DNA of 64,000 nt from Pirellulaceae bacterium (GCA_019636385.1 JAHBXT010000004.1:62001-126000), one strand, 5' to 3'. Positions 35,335-44,759 are shown, counted from the first letter of the stretch. Notes: a model not told the origin generated them from the sequence alone. Made by a program: numbers and translations.

Positions 35335-36645
35335 GGCCAGCGCGCAATGCTAGGTGGTCCAGGTAGTCTAGCGCGATATTGATTTCTTTGGTAGACCATA
35401 GGCGTGCGCGACGTGATTCTTTCTGCGAAGGCCGTGGAAGCTGTGTCGCTGCTTGGTCTATGGGAGAGCCGATCATGTCCACTGCAAAAGCAGTTCGAGT
35501 CGAACTGGTCAATCAATACTTCGAGAGCTTGTCCGATCCGAGAAACACCAAGAACCGCAAACACAAATTGACTGATCTGATCGTGATCTGCATTTGCGCG
35601 ATTATCTCGGGTGCCAAAGGTCCGACAGGCACCCGAGCGCTGGGCCAAGGGCAAGCGAGACTTTCTGGAAAGGTTCTTGGAGCTTCCCGGTGGCCTGCCA
35701 TCACGAGATTGTATTCGCAGGGTGCTCATCGCGCTTGAGCCTGAAGCGTTTCGGAAATGCTTCATGCGCTGGCTAGCCTCGTGCATGGAGCAAACAGAAG
35801 ATGGTCAGCCTCGGCTAATCGCCACCCGATGGCAAGACCTGTCGCGGCTCACATGATCGCTCGCAAGGACTGGGGGCCGCTGCAAATTGTGAGCGCATGG
35901 GCTAGTGAACAAGGCATGGCACTTGGACAGATCGCTACGCAGGAGAAATCCAATGAAATCACAGCGATTCCAGAGCTACTGGAGCAGATCGACTTGAAGA
36001 ACTCGATCGTTACCATCGACGCCATGGGATTTCAAAAGCAGATCGTAGCCCAGATCGACAAGCGACAGGGAACCTACGTGGTAGCTGTCAAAGCCAATCA
36101 GCTGAACCTATTTGAAACGGTAGAAGAATTGGTCTTTGATGTACTGGAGGGAGTACGGGAAGACCTGTACTGCCGCAGCCTCCAAACCACCGATCAGTCA
36201 CACGGGCGGATTGATGAACGCAGCTACGCAATTATCAAGCTGAAGAAAGATTCGCCAATCAAGAAAGCCTGGCCCTCGGTTAAAGCCATCGGCTATGCGG
36301 TTCGCGTCAGTACAGATGCCAACCAACAAGAGACATTCCAGACACGCTACTTCATCCTCTGGTCGCTTGCTGACAGTATCTGCGTTTGCCGCTGCCGTGC
36401 GCGGCCACTGGTCGATCGAGTCGATGCACTGGACGTTGGACGTAACCTTTCGCGAGGACGCCCAGCAGACCAGTGAGCGGGCCTTAGTCAACAACCTCAG
36501 TTGGCTACGACGCTTCGCCATCTCGCTACTTAAACGCGGGCAGAAGAAGAACGAGAGCATCGTCGGTCGCATGGAATTAGCAGCCTACAATACCGACATC
36601 CTCGAGCAAGTCCTTGGCGGGCAATGACTTAATTACGCGCTGGCC
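35335..36645 (+). mobile_element. Decayed ISAs1-family insertion sequence
   Basis: Candidate ends are GGCCAGCGCGCAAT (35335-35348) and its inverted partner (36632-36645, 13 of 14 bases matching). Between them lies a transposase gene with several frameshifts. No target duplication can be recognised, which fits an old insertion. The right end lies five bases from the stop of the gene at 36651. Confidence 0.7.
35475..36627 (+). pseudogene. ISAs1-family (DDE) transposase pseudogene
   Basis: Pieces in different frames read like one ISAs1/H-repeat transposase. The start at 35475 gives an N-terminal domain (FESLSDPRNTKNRKHKLTD, VICICAIISGAKGPT), then WAKGKRDFLERFLELPGG and PSRDCIRRVL in another frame, DGKTCRGSHDRSQGLG in a third, and IVSAWASEQGMALGQ through TIDAMGFQKQI back in the first. 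The last part, HWSIESMHWTLDVTFRED, is in the second. At least four shifts are needed (near 35630, 35825, 35865 and 36360). The DDE residues can still be traced: Asp in DGKT, Asp in TIDAMG and Glu in SIES. It cannot make an active enzyme. Confidence 0.88.
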
Positions 36646-36650
36646 GTGGG

Positions 36651-37673
36651 CTATGCTCGAGCATTCTTCCAACGAATTAGTAAGACGCCAACAACCATCA
36701 ACGAAACTCCAATTACCGCATACATAAACCAATTCGTTCCAAACTGAGGTTCAGGCAATCCATAGTACGACAGTCGAAATTCTTTCTCCGGAACATCCTC
36801 TCGGATGATTTTGATAGTTCGTTGAAAAGTGCTCTGAGAATTTTCTGGTTCATCCGCATATCTCATGCTACTGATCATTTCCTTAACAATTGGGTTCCCA
36901 GAGGAGGTCGGTTGGTACGAATAGGTATTATGAATTGAAGAAATGTCCTCACCGTTTCTAGCGACCCATACGCATCCGAACTCCACAATCGCCAAGTTGA
37001 GCCTGTTATCATGAACAGAGTAAGCGTCTCTAAATCGCGGTAGTCGAGGGTTGTCCTGCCCCAACGACTTGAATTCTACCCGCACCAATTCACCTTGGTG
37101 CTCGACCTTCTCAATTTGTCCAACGTCGCTTAACAGATAATCTGCTAGCACACCAAAGTCGTAGACTTCCTGTGTAGAAACAGTAGCCAAACTCGATCGA
37201 ATCATTCTAGTTAGCCCCGGATCGAGCGCGAGCTCACCGTTGAGGTCGATCAATTCATCGAGAGTGAAATTTTCTCGCTGCTTGTTTAACCTGAACCCAT
37301 AATCGGGATTCATTGCAATCACACCGATTGCCCTAGAATTCTTCTTGTTCGAAACTTCCCTTGATTCGATTCTAACCAGACATTCGGGACCGCGCACCAG
37401 AAGTTCATACTCTGCCACAGCTTTCGCTGCTGACTTACCAAGCGCCTTCTTTGCTGCCAATAACTCTTTCGAGTAATTCCTATTCACATTGTGCTCCGAG
37501 CGATCGGTCACTTCCGCGACACGAATGTGGACGGTTCGATCCCCATTAATAATTTTGGGCGACAGCGAACCTCGTATTGACTTCAAAAGCCTTGTGTCTA
37601 TTTCAGCTCTGCAAGGCAATATCCCACTCATGCTGAAAACGCCAATCGCGAAGATCGTACGCAACCTGCTCAT
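36651..37673 (-). CDS. Secreted protein with C-terminal PEP-type anchor, intact relative of the split gene
   Basis: The start at 37673 has AGGGTG seven bases upstream and gives a signal peptide (IFAIGVFSMSGILPCRA). The 340-residue product ends in FRLSYYGLPEPQFG, a membrane helix and a short basic tail, nearly the same end as the IS-split protein. Mid-regions also align loosely (both have a KVEHQG- or KIEELG-like stretch followed by RVEF). I know no function for the family. The C-terminal plan (motif, helix, basic residues) recalls tripartite sorting signals but may equally be a simple membrane anchor. The gene is AT-richer than its flanks and is bordered by the decayed ISAs1 element. Confidence 0.72.
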   Translation of the reverse strand: MSRLRTIFAIGVFSMSGILPCRAEIDTRLLKSIRGSLSPKIINGDRTVHIRVAEVTDRSEHNVNRNYSKELLAAKKALGKSAAKAVAEYELLVRGPECLVRIESREVSNKKNSRAIGVIAMNPDYGFRLNKQRENFTLDELIDLNGELALDPGLTRMIRSSLATVSTQEVYDFGVLADYLLSDVGQIEKVEHQGELVRVEFKSLGQDNPRLPRFRDAYSVHDNRLNLAIVEFGCVWVARNGEDISSIHNTYSYQPTSSGNPIVKEMISSMRYADEPENSQSTFQRTIKIIREDVPEKEFRLSYYGLPEPQFGTNWFMYAVIGVSLMVVGVLLIRWKNARA

Positions 37674-37934
37674 AGTCACCCTAATTTGGTTCTGAATATC
37701 CAATGATTTTGACACCACAAGTCAGAACATGACTTTCACTCGTAAAAAATCGACTCGATGTTCAAAACTTCCGCCCTCGCGCAGCGAGCTTGCCTTGAGT
37801 TCGATTGAGCTGCCCGAGCAGTTGTTCATTCTGTCACCCGAAATGCACGAATGAAAAATATCCCAATGGAATAGCTGGGCGTATCGTTGACGGCGGTTTG
37901 CCGGTGCAATTTAATCCTGGGGCAGATTACCAGT
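37674..37934. other. Intergenic stretch, no gene seen
   Basis: This is the upstream region of the minus-strand gene at 36651-37673. It is AT-rich, and I cannot pick out convincing promoter boxes. Confidence 0.4.
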
Positions 37935-38108
37935 GTGATTGAATCAGTATTCTGGAGGGAATTCAAGCATCTAAATCGAACATCGGAAAGTTTTTGTTGT
38001 CAAATAGCATTTGACTACTTTGGGGGGATGGCTGGAAGAAAAGATTGGATGATGCTCGATGCTATGGCAGAGCTTGCGGGGGTGCGAGTTGAATGTGCGG
38101 AGGAATAG
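37935..38108 (+). CDS. Possible small hypothetical protein
   Basis: A GTG at 37935 opens a 57-residue frame; a TTG at 37887 would add 16 residues. The C-terminal half (GRKDWMMLDAMAELAGVRV) looks like a folded helix rather than random translation. The stop lies two bases before the ATG of the next small frame and overlaps that frame's ribosome binding site, an arrangement typical of coupled genes. No family is recognised, so the call is weak. Confidence 0.3.
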   Translation: MIESVFWREFKHLNRTSESFCCQIAFDYFGGMAGRKDWMMLDAMAELAGVRVECAEE

Positions 38109-38110
38109 GC

Positions 38111-38221
38111 ATGGGTTGTGGTGGTCGGTGGCGCTGTAGCACGAAGCGAAACGATCCACCAGACGAGCCGGTGGCGTTGGACTTTGGAAGTCATGCCACT
38201 TACGTGCCTATGACCCCATAA
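38111..38221 (+). CDS. Possible 36-residue protein with strong ribosome binding site
   Basis: GGAGG at 38099-38103 is seven bases before the ATG, one of the best such boxes in the window. The short product begins MGCGGRWRCSTKRND and is otherwise polar. It has no membrane segment and no known motif. Because the box also forms part of the preceding frame, it may be a chance match. Support is limited to the box and the spacing. Confidence 0.3.
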   Translation: MGCGGRWRCSTKRNDPPDEPVALDFGSHATYVPMTP

Positions 38222-38476
38222 CTACCGCTGTGCTCACGTCTCGAAACAGAAGCTTGCAGTAGCGGTTCAGCCGAGCTTGGGACGCAGTTTTACTAAGCCA
38301 TTGGTGCCATCATGCGATCTCACAATTGTGGATTCGTGGCCTAGCGCGTTGAAGTTGCTTCGCCTATGAGACACCAGCCAATCAAGCTAAACTAGGGCAG
38401 TCCGGATTTCACCTGGAATTGGCGATCGACAAGGGATTCGGTCGCTAGGGACTGGCTGAAGGACATCACCTCGAGC
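38222..38476. other. Intergenic stretch, no gene seen
   Basis: Nothing coding is visible. Short matching arms ACCGCT and AGCGGT near 38224 and 38265 are too weak to call a structure. Confidence 0.4.
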
Positions 38477-38599
38477 GCGACGGTAGATACCGACCAACCA
38501 CCGACTCGCGACGGTGGCTGCGAATCAATCGCTGCCAGCGCGAAGGTGGCTACCGACCGGCTATTGCGGCGACAATAGTTGCTACCGATTGGCGACTCG
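38477..38599 (+). repeat. Array of four degenerate ~31-bp units
   Basis: Units begin near 38477, 38508, 38540 and 38569. Each starts with GCGACGG, GCGAAGG or GCGACAA, and three of the four carry a TACCGA core. The array ends just before the helicase start at 38618. The unit core resembles the dispersed GGCGA-GTAGCTACC motif seen at 12622 and elsewhere. Confidence 0.55.
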
Positions 38600-38617
38600 T
38601 TTAAGTAACCAGCAACC

Positions 38618-41089
38618 ATGAATTCACCAGCCGGCTTGTCACGCGATGCTATTGCGGCTGAGTATTTTGAGTTGCTGCCGTTTACGCCTTATCCGATTCA
38701 AGAGGAGGCGCTGCTGGCCTATTTTACGTCGCCCCAAGGCGTACTGGTATGTGCGCCGACTGGGACCGGCAAGACGTTGATCGCTGAAGCGGCGGTCTAT
38801 GAAGCGCTGCGGGGTGGTACGCGCGCCTACTATACCACGCCGCTGATCGCGCTGACGGATCAGAAGCTGCATGAACTGCGTGCGTCGGCGGTGCGCTGGG
38901 GATTTCGCGAAAGCGATATCGGCTTGGTCACGGGCAATCGACGAGTCAACGCGGATGCACCGGTACTGGTGGTGGTGGCCGAAATCCTGCTCAATCGACT
39001 GCTGCAGCCCGAGACCTTTGATTTCAGCCAAGTCCACGCGGTGGTAATGGATGAATTTCACAGCTTTAACGACCCCGAACGCGGCATCGTGTGGGAGCTG
39101 ACTTTGGGCATGTTGCCCGCCCACACCCGTACGCTGCTGCTGAGCGCAACCGTCGGTAACAGCTACGAATTCACACGCTGGCTGCAACGCAGTTGTGGCC
39201 GCAATTTGCAGTTGGTCGAAGGCAAAGATCGCAAGGTGCCGTTGAGCTTCAACTGGGTCAACGACCATCTGCTGGACGAGTGGATGGAGAAGATGGCCGA
39301 TGGCGACGAAGTTCAGCGACGTACGCCGGCACTGGTGTTTTGCTTCAATCGCGATGAGTGTTGGCAGGTCGGCGAGTTGCTCAAAGGCAAGCAGGTACTG
39401 GACAAATCCAAGCAGCCACACATCGCCGCTGAATTGGAAAAACACGATTGGTTCGAAGGAGCTGGCCCCAAGTTAAAGCAGTTATTGCTGCGCGGCGTGG
39501 GCATTCATCATGCCGGTGTGCTGCCCAAGTATCGCCGCGTGGTGGAAGAATTGTTCCAGAAAAAGCTGTTGAGCGTAACGGTCTGCACCGAAACGTTATC
39601 TGCCGGGATCAACCTGCCGGCACGGAGCGTGGTGCTGCCTACCATCCTAAAAGGACCTCGCGAAAAGCGGCGGCTGATCGATACCGCGTCCGCACAGCAG
39701 ATTTTTGGCCGCGCGGGCCGGCCGCAATTCGATTCCGAAGGTTACATCTACGCGCTGGCTCACGAAGATGATGTCAAGCTGCTGCGCTGGCGCCAGAAAT
39801 ACGATCAAATCCCGGAGGATACCAAAGACCCGGGTCTGATGCGGGCCAAGAAGGCACTGAAGAAAAAGATGCCGCGCCGCCGCGAAGGCGAAACCTATTG
39901 GACTCAGGAACAATTCGACAAGTTGCGCAGTGGCCAAGCTGCCAAGCTGTCCAGCCGTGGCAACCTGCCCTGGCGTCTTCTGGCTTACCTGTTGCTACAA
40001 AACCCCGCCGTTCAACCGTTGCGTGAGATGGTGGGACGTCGGTTGCTGGATAGCGGGCAAGTCGACAAAGCCCAGGAGCAGCTCAACCGCATGTTGCTAA
40101 CATTGTGGACGGCGGGTTATGTACAGCTCGATCCAAAACCCAAGGTTGGCCGAGCAACTGCGCCTCCGCCAGTCAGCAATCAAGCTGGCGATAGCACGTT
40201 CTCGGGCAAACCATCCGGTGGAGGTCTGCTGGAAGCTGCCGGCCTGAGCAAGCTGGTGGCTTCATCGCGTGAATCGCTAGCGTCACAGGCTTCAAGTGCT
40301 GATTCGTCGCCATCACTGGATGGTACCAGCGATTACGACTTGAAGAGCTATCGCCCGGAATTCGCATATCCAGAGCCGCGACTGGAACTACTGGTCCGCC
40401 TGCGGAGCATTCACCCGCTGTACGGCGAGTTCTTGGCCGGGCATTTGGCGATCGCCGATGACACCGAGCGTTTACTGGCGTTGGAAAGTACACTGGAAAT
40501 GCCTGGCACAGTAGCTCGTCATGTGCGCGTACCGAAAATTGAAGAACTGCCTCCGGGACCTCTGGCGACTCTGCGACTGGACGAGCGGCTGCTGGAACTT
40601 GGTCTAGCCAGTCAAGAAGAACTGATTGGTCGTCAGCCGCGTGACGATCAATCGCCAGAACGACGCTACGGTTCAGGCGTATTTGATGAACAACCGGTGT
40701 GGATCATTACACTGGGCGAAAAGCTGCAGCGGTTGTTTCAGTATGATTTTCCGAACGTACATGACCTGTCGATTACGCCAGTTCACGTGGCGGGCGAGGT
40801 ATTGGAATTCGGTGGTCAGTTCAACAAGTACATCGTAGCCAAGGGCCTGCAAAAGCATGAAGGCATCATCTTTCGACATTTGCTGAGATTAATCCTGTTG
40901 TTGGATGAAATGGCCAGCATTCCACCAGCCGAATGCACCACCCAAGAATGGGAGGATCGCATCGACCGGCAAATTGGGCGGCTAACCGAATGCTGCCGCC
41001 AAGTTGATCCCGACAGCACTGATGAAGCATTGGACAGCGGTCGTGGTGGTGACGAGCTGACTCGTAAGTTGCCGCCCGTCCGGAAGTGA
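38618..41089 (+). CDS. Ski2-like DExH-box helicase
   Basis: The 823-residue protein has two RecA-like domains. Motif I is APTGTGKT (46-53), motif II is DEFH (145-148) and motif III is SAT (176-178). In the second domain are GVGIHHAG, TETLSAGINLP and motif VI QIFGRAGRPQ. DEFH and the GRAGRPQFDSEG stretch match Ski2/Mtr4- and Hel308-like superfamily 2 enzymes that unwind RNA or DNA 3' to 5'. The C-terminal 350 residues are helical, with a low-complexity insertion (about 510-575), and lack a zinc finger that I can see. The ATG is at 38618, just past the repeat array. Whether the substrate is RNA or DNA is open. Confidence 0.88.
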   Translation: MNSPAGLSRDAIAAEYFELLPFTPYPIQEEALLAYFTSPQGVLVCAPTGTGKTLIAEAAVYEALRGGTRAYYTTPLIALTDQKLHELRASAVRWGFRESDIGLVTGNRRVNADAPVLVVVAEILLNRLLQPETFDFSQVHAVVMDEFHSFNDPERGIVWELTLGMLPAHTRTLLLSATVGNSYEFTRWLQRSCGRNLQLVEGKDRKVPLSFNWVNDHLLDEWMEKMADGDEVQRRTPALVFCFNRDECWQVGELLKGKQVLDKSKQPHIAAELEKHDWFEGAGPKLKQLLLRGVGIHHAGVLPKYRRVVEELFQKKLLSVTVCTETLSAGINLPARSVVLPTILKGPREKRRLIDTASAQQIFGRAGRPQFDSEGYIYALAHEDDVKLLRWRQKYDQIPEDTKDPGLMRAKKALKKKMPRRREGETYWTQEQFDKLRSGQAAKLSSRGNLPWRLLAYLLLQNPAVQPLREMVGRRLLDSGQVDKAQEQLNRMLLTLWTAGYVQLDPKPKVGRATAPPPVSNQAGDSTFSGKPSGGGLLEAAGLSKLVASSRESLASQASSADSSPSLDGTSDYDLKSYRPEFAYPEPRLELLVRLRSIHPLYGEFLAGHLAIADDTERLLALESTLEMPGTVARHVRVPKIEELPPGPLATLRLDERLLELGLASQEELIGRQPRDDQSPERRYGSGVFDEQPVWIITLGEKLQRLFQYDFPNVHDLSITPVHVAGEVLEFGGQFNKYIVAKGLQKHEGIIFRHLLRLILLLDEMASIPPAECTTQEWEDRIDRQIGRLTECCRQVDPDSTDEALDSGRGGDELTRKLPPVRK

Positions 41090-41094
41090 CAGGG

Positions 41095-41109
41095 CAGCTA
41101 CCGTCGCGC
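41095..41109 (-). repeat. Intergenic motif copy, reverse orientation
   Basis: On the minus strand this reads GCGCGACGGTAGCTG, a copy of the dispersed motif, just after the helicase stop. A further partial copy, GGCGAACCTGGCCACGG, is at 41144-41160 on the plus strand. Confidence 0.45.
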
Positions 41110-41173
41110 AGACAGTGGGGCTGTTCATACCGGTCCACGCTTTGGCGAACCTGGCCACGGCGAACGAGTTCCG

Positions 41174-44014
41174 TCAATTGGCCCCACTAAACCGCTGCAG
41201 ATTCTGACGATAGTGCGGCTCGCGGGGATTCAGTCGCACGCAGTCGCGCATCGTTTGAATGGCCGAGGCTGTGTCACCCATGTTGAATTGAACTTCCGCC
41301 AACGTGTCCAGATAGACCGGCGAACTGGGCGCGATGCGAACTGCTGTGCGGGCCAACTCTAATGCCTCATCCAGGTTTCGTTCACACTGCGAATACATCC
41401 ACGCCAAATTGTTGGCGGCCATTGCATCGTTGGGCCAGTCAGATAGCTGAGTTCTCATGGATGTGCGATATCTATCAAACAAAGCATCGGCTAATTCCTG
41501 CCGCCCTGCTTTGACCAATCGGGGGAAACAACTGACCACGGCTTCGATATCCTGTGGTTGCATGTGGTATGCCACATCCAATTCTCGCAGTGCCTCGGAG
41601 TACTGGCCTTCTTCGATCAAAGCGATGGCTCGCGACAATCGCTCACGGGCTGCCGAATACTGAATTAACCCAAGCTCGTCGTTCTGCACAAAATACTGTA
41701 GCGTTTGAGAATTTGGTTGAAACAATTCAACAAACACCGCCCGCATCACATCGGCGCTATGTCGGTAATGCTTCAACTCTTGCAAAATGCGAGCATACTG
41801 GCGGGCTTCCCAATACCCGAAGAAGGAATTCTGCGATTGGCCAATTAGAAAGCTCCGCTCTGCATAGGGCAGAGCATCTTCCCACATACTCTTATTGGCC
41901 AGGTCGTCGGCAATTCGATAGCTAGCCGCGCGATCACCGCTCCAACTGACCGATGTCATTCGCATCCAATTGGCCCGCTCCAAAAGTTGTGCGCGATCAA
42001 ATTGCCCCACGAGCAAACAGGCGTTTCGGCGAACGATCGCATCCCAGGCATGATCAAAAAAGCTGGGCTTGGCCATTTCCAAGTATTCCAGCGCACTAGT
42101 TGCTTGTCGCTTTTCCAAACAAATCTCAGCCGCGACCCGTAACCGGTCGTAGGCGTCCTTGGCAGGATCACCCGCCGATGACAACAGTTGCGTCGCTTCC
42201 TCAGAAAACCCGCACTCGTGTGCTAGCCAGGCCAGACTGGTTACGTCCGCGCTAACCGACGATGATTCCTCATCGCCCGTTGATGTTCGCTTGGCCGTGC
42301 GCCACAGCCAGTCGGCGATCATGCGCCGAGCGTCTTGTCCAAAGTATTCGCGATCGCAGCGTTGCAGGTGATCCAATTGGCGAATGGCCAAGATCGGGTC
42401 TGGCGACTGCTGGCCAGACTGCATGGCTGGAGCCTCTAACATCAAGGCCCAAGCGTTTGCGCCCAGATCAGAAAACAGCTTGGAGAATATACTGGGGCAT
42501 TGTCGCACTGGCAGCCGTTCGAAATGCTGACCGATGGCTTCCAAACACAGTGCGCGCCATTCATCGCGCCCAATCCACCGCAAAATGCAGCGATCCCACA
42601 CCGGATTTTGGCGTTTAGAACTACGTTGTCCCAAGTGAACTAGCCCATCGAGTACTTGTTGCGATTGCTCGCGATAGCCTAGCCCCACCAGAATGGCTCC
42701 CATGTGGCCCAACGTGATTGCCGATTGCAGCCGGCGAGGATCATTGCTGGGCGAACTATTGAACTCCGTTAGTGCCGCTTCTGCCTGGGCCAATTGTTGA
42801 GGCAGCCAAGAATCAAAATTCTTGAGGTCGGACTCTAGTCCAATTTGATGAAAGGCAGATGTGAAGTCGCTACGCACCAGGGCATGCTCCCAGGCCGCAT
42901 TCGGAGCGTGCTGTTTAAAGAAGCTTTCAATGGCTTGGATGCGACCGCTTAGTAACAGCGCAAACAACAGCTGATTCAGATTGGTAGAGTCGATAGCCGA
43001 ACTATTGGCTGCGGCTAGTGCCTGGACTGCAGCTTCATCAAGTTCGGGTAGTTCAGTTTCGGATTCGTGATCCTGGTGGGCCACGTTAACCTTCAGCGTC
43101 TTGCGCCACAGTTGTTGTGCAGCTTGATGGTTCCCCGAGAATTCAACTAACACGGCCTGAGCGGCACGACGCCCGATACTGTCTGCTTGGCCGATGAGCG
43201 ATGCCTGAATTGCCTCCGCTGACAATTCCTGCCAATGGAATCCGCGCGTGACCAGTCGTGCATTGAGCTGCGCGGAAATGGGCTCGCCCAGCAACGGCTG
43301 GGATTGTCCGGTAACGAACAATCGCTGGGCCTGCTGATGTACGTCTTTGGCCTGCTCGGGCAGGGGCAACTGCACACGCAGTGCGGTCCAAGCCGCCAAT
43401 TCATCCGGTACCAACCGGGCAACGATGGGCCAAGCTGCATCCAGATTGTCTTGCGCCAGCGCGTGGTCAACAATGGCTTGGATTACCGAGCGTGAGCTAG
43501 CATCTTGAAAAAAGTTCTCTTGAGCCTTAATCGCGTAGGCCCGATGCTCTTCCAGGAAGGATTCGGCCAATTGCCAATAACCTCGCTGAGCCAGTTCAAT
43601 CAAATTCTCATCGCTACCTTCCAAGAACAGTTCAGCAACTTCGCGAGCCATGCTAGTATCCTTGGCCTGCGAGCTGACCTTCAGGAGCAGCCGCAATCGC
43701 GTGGCTGATTCCGCAATTTGTTTATCGCTGGAGTAGCAAGCGGCAGCTACCTGCGATTGGGCCAACGCACCAATTTGCAATAACTGAGAAAAGGCGTGCC
43801 GCCGGTGAGCAAAGGATTCCGAGCCGAGTTGCGAAATCAGCGACCTGATGCGCAGATCGTCATTGGCTACTTGATGTTGCTGGCTGGGCTGACCTTCACT
43901 CGTGGTACGCGCTTCCTCAGATGCGCGCAAGGCTGAACAAACCCAGAGGTTCAAGATACCGGTCCAAAAGACCGTTTGCACGCACGATAAATGCAGGAAT
44001 GACAGAATCCGCAT
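41174..44014 (-). CDS. Large exported TPR protein
   Basis: The 946-residue product has an N-terminal hydrophobic segment (VFWTGILNLWVCSALRA) that should direct export or anchoring. The rest is almost all helical, with tetratricopeptide-like repeats clearest near the C-terminus (WPNDAMAANNLAWMYSQCER, DEALELARTAVRIAPSSPVY, TASAIQTMRDCVRLNPREP). TPR scaffolds bind peptides or partner proteins. Large periplasmic ones are common in planctomycetes, but their partners are unknown. The gene is on the opposite strand to the helicase and to smpB, so it forms its own unit. The gaps on both sides are short. Confidence 0.82.
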   Translation of the reverse strand: MRILSFLHLSCVQTVFWTGILNLWVCSALRASEEARTTSEGQPSQQHQVANDDLRIRSLISQLGSESFAHRRHAFSQLLQIGALAQSQVAAACYSSDKQIAESATRLRLLLKVSSQAKDTSMAREVAELFLEGSDENLIELAQRGYWQLAESFLEEHRAYAIKAQENFFQDASSRSVIQAIVDHALAQDNLDAAWPIVARLVPDELAAWTALRVQLPLPEQAKDVHQQAQRLFVTGQSQPLLGEPISAQLNARLVTRGFHWQELSAEAIQASLIGQADSIGRRAAQAVLVEFSGNHQAAQQLWRKTLKVNVAHQDHESETELPELDEAAVQALAAANSSAIDSTNLNQLLFALLLSGRIQAIESFFKQHAPNAAWEHALVRSDFTSAFHQIGLESDLKNFDSWLPQQLAQAEAALTEFNSSPSNDPRRLQSAITLGHMGAILVGLGYREQSQQVLDGLVHLGQRSSKRQNPVWDRCILRWIGRDEWRALCLEAIGQHFERLPVRQCPSIFSKLFSDLGANAWALMLEAPAMQSGQQSPDPILAIRQLDHLQRCDREYFGQDARRMIADWLWRTAKRTSTGDEESSSVSADVTSLAWLAHECGFSEEATQLLSSAGDPAKDAYDRLRVAAEICLEKRQATSALEYLEMAKPSFFDHAWDAIVRRNACLLVGQFDRAQLLERANWMRMTSVSWSGDRAASYRIADDLANKSMWEDALPYAERSFLIGQSQNSFFGYWEARQYARILQELKHYRHSADVMRAVFVELFQPNSQTLQYFVQNDELGLIQYSAARERLSRAIALIEEGQYSEALRELDVAYHMQPQDIEAVVSCFPRLVKAGRQELADALFDRYRTSMRTQLSDWPNDAMAANNLAWMYSQCERNLDEALELARTAVRIAPSSPVYLDTLAEVQFNMGDTASAIQTMRDCVRLNPREPHYRQNLQRFSGAN

Positions 44015-44178
44015 CGAATCAACTCAGCCCACCGAACTGGTACAAATGAAAAGCCGTAGGAAGCTGTTAGTCAGGAAACGGCTGCTTTGCCGACGGCTGG
44101 CCCCTGTTAATCACCAGCACATATTGTACGCTGTTTTTCGATTCAAATGTTTGCACCGCGCGCCGAGAGCCGACCACC

Positions 44179-44715
44179 GTGAGCAAAAAGAGCAAGTCCA
44201 AACCCGTGCCTACTGAAGCGGCCAAACCGCCTACCGCTGGCAAGAGCGGTCTCCAGCCGACGATCAAGCTCATCAGCACGAATCGACAAGTCCGTCGCAG
44301 CTACGAAATTCTCGAATCCGTCGAATGCGGCATGATCTTGCGCGGCAGTGAAGTAAAAAGCCTGCGCGACGGCAAATGCCAGTTGGATGAAGCGTACGGA
44401 CGCGTCAAGGGCGACACGCTGTGGTTGGTTGGCTGTAATATTGCCGAGTACCCGCAGGCATCGGTTTGGAACCACGAGCCCAAACGGCATCGGCAACTGT
44501 TGGTTCACAAGCGCGAGATGGTGCGATTCCTTAAGAAGGCTAAAGAGAAAGGACTGACGTTGGTACCGCTACGAGTTTATTTCAACCAGCGCGGGATCGC
44601 GAAATGCGAGTTAGCGTTGTGCAAAGGGTTGAAGTTGCATGACAAGCGCCAGAAAATGAAAGCTACTGACGCTCGACGCGATATAGAGCGCTCTCTGCGC
44701 CGCCCCAAACGCTAG
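44179..44715 (+). CDS. smpB: SsrA-binding protein SmpB
   Basis: SmpB binds tmRNA and carries it to ribosomes stalled on broken messages, for trans-translation. The 178-residue protein has the OB-fold core (YEILESVECGMILRGSEVKS, with NIAEYPQAS and HRQLLVHKREM) and the basic C-terminal tail that enters the decoding site (KRQKMKATDARRDIERSL). A Lys- and Pro-rich N-terminal extension of about 30 residues precedes the core. The start is GTG at 44179. The tmRNA gene, which sometimes lies nearby, is not seen in this window. The ABC transporter pair follows after 44 bases and could share a transcript. Confidence 0.96.
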   Translation: MSKKSKSKPVPTEAAKPPTAGKSGLQPTIKLISTNRQVRRSYEILESVECGMILRGSEVKSLRDGKCQLDEAYGRVKGDTLWLVGCNIAEYPQASVWNHEPKRHRQLLVHKREMVRFLKKAKEKGLTLVPLRVYFNQRGIAKCELALCKGLKLHDKRQKMKATDARRDIERSLRRPKR

Positions 44716-44759
44716 AGTCCCGGCAAATTCAACACCCGACCGCCAGCGAACCATCTGCT

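Noticed and set aside
38639..39445. 268-codon minus-strand frame opposite the helicase gene
   Set aside because: The plus strand shows all helicase motifs over this range. The minus frame has no domain and a His/Gln-rich shadow composition.
44040..44178. tmRNA gene near smpB
   Set aside because: The gap is too short, and no tRNA-like ends or tag-peptide frame were seen.
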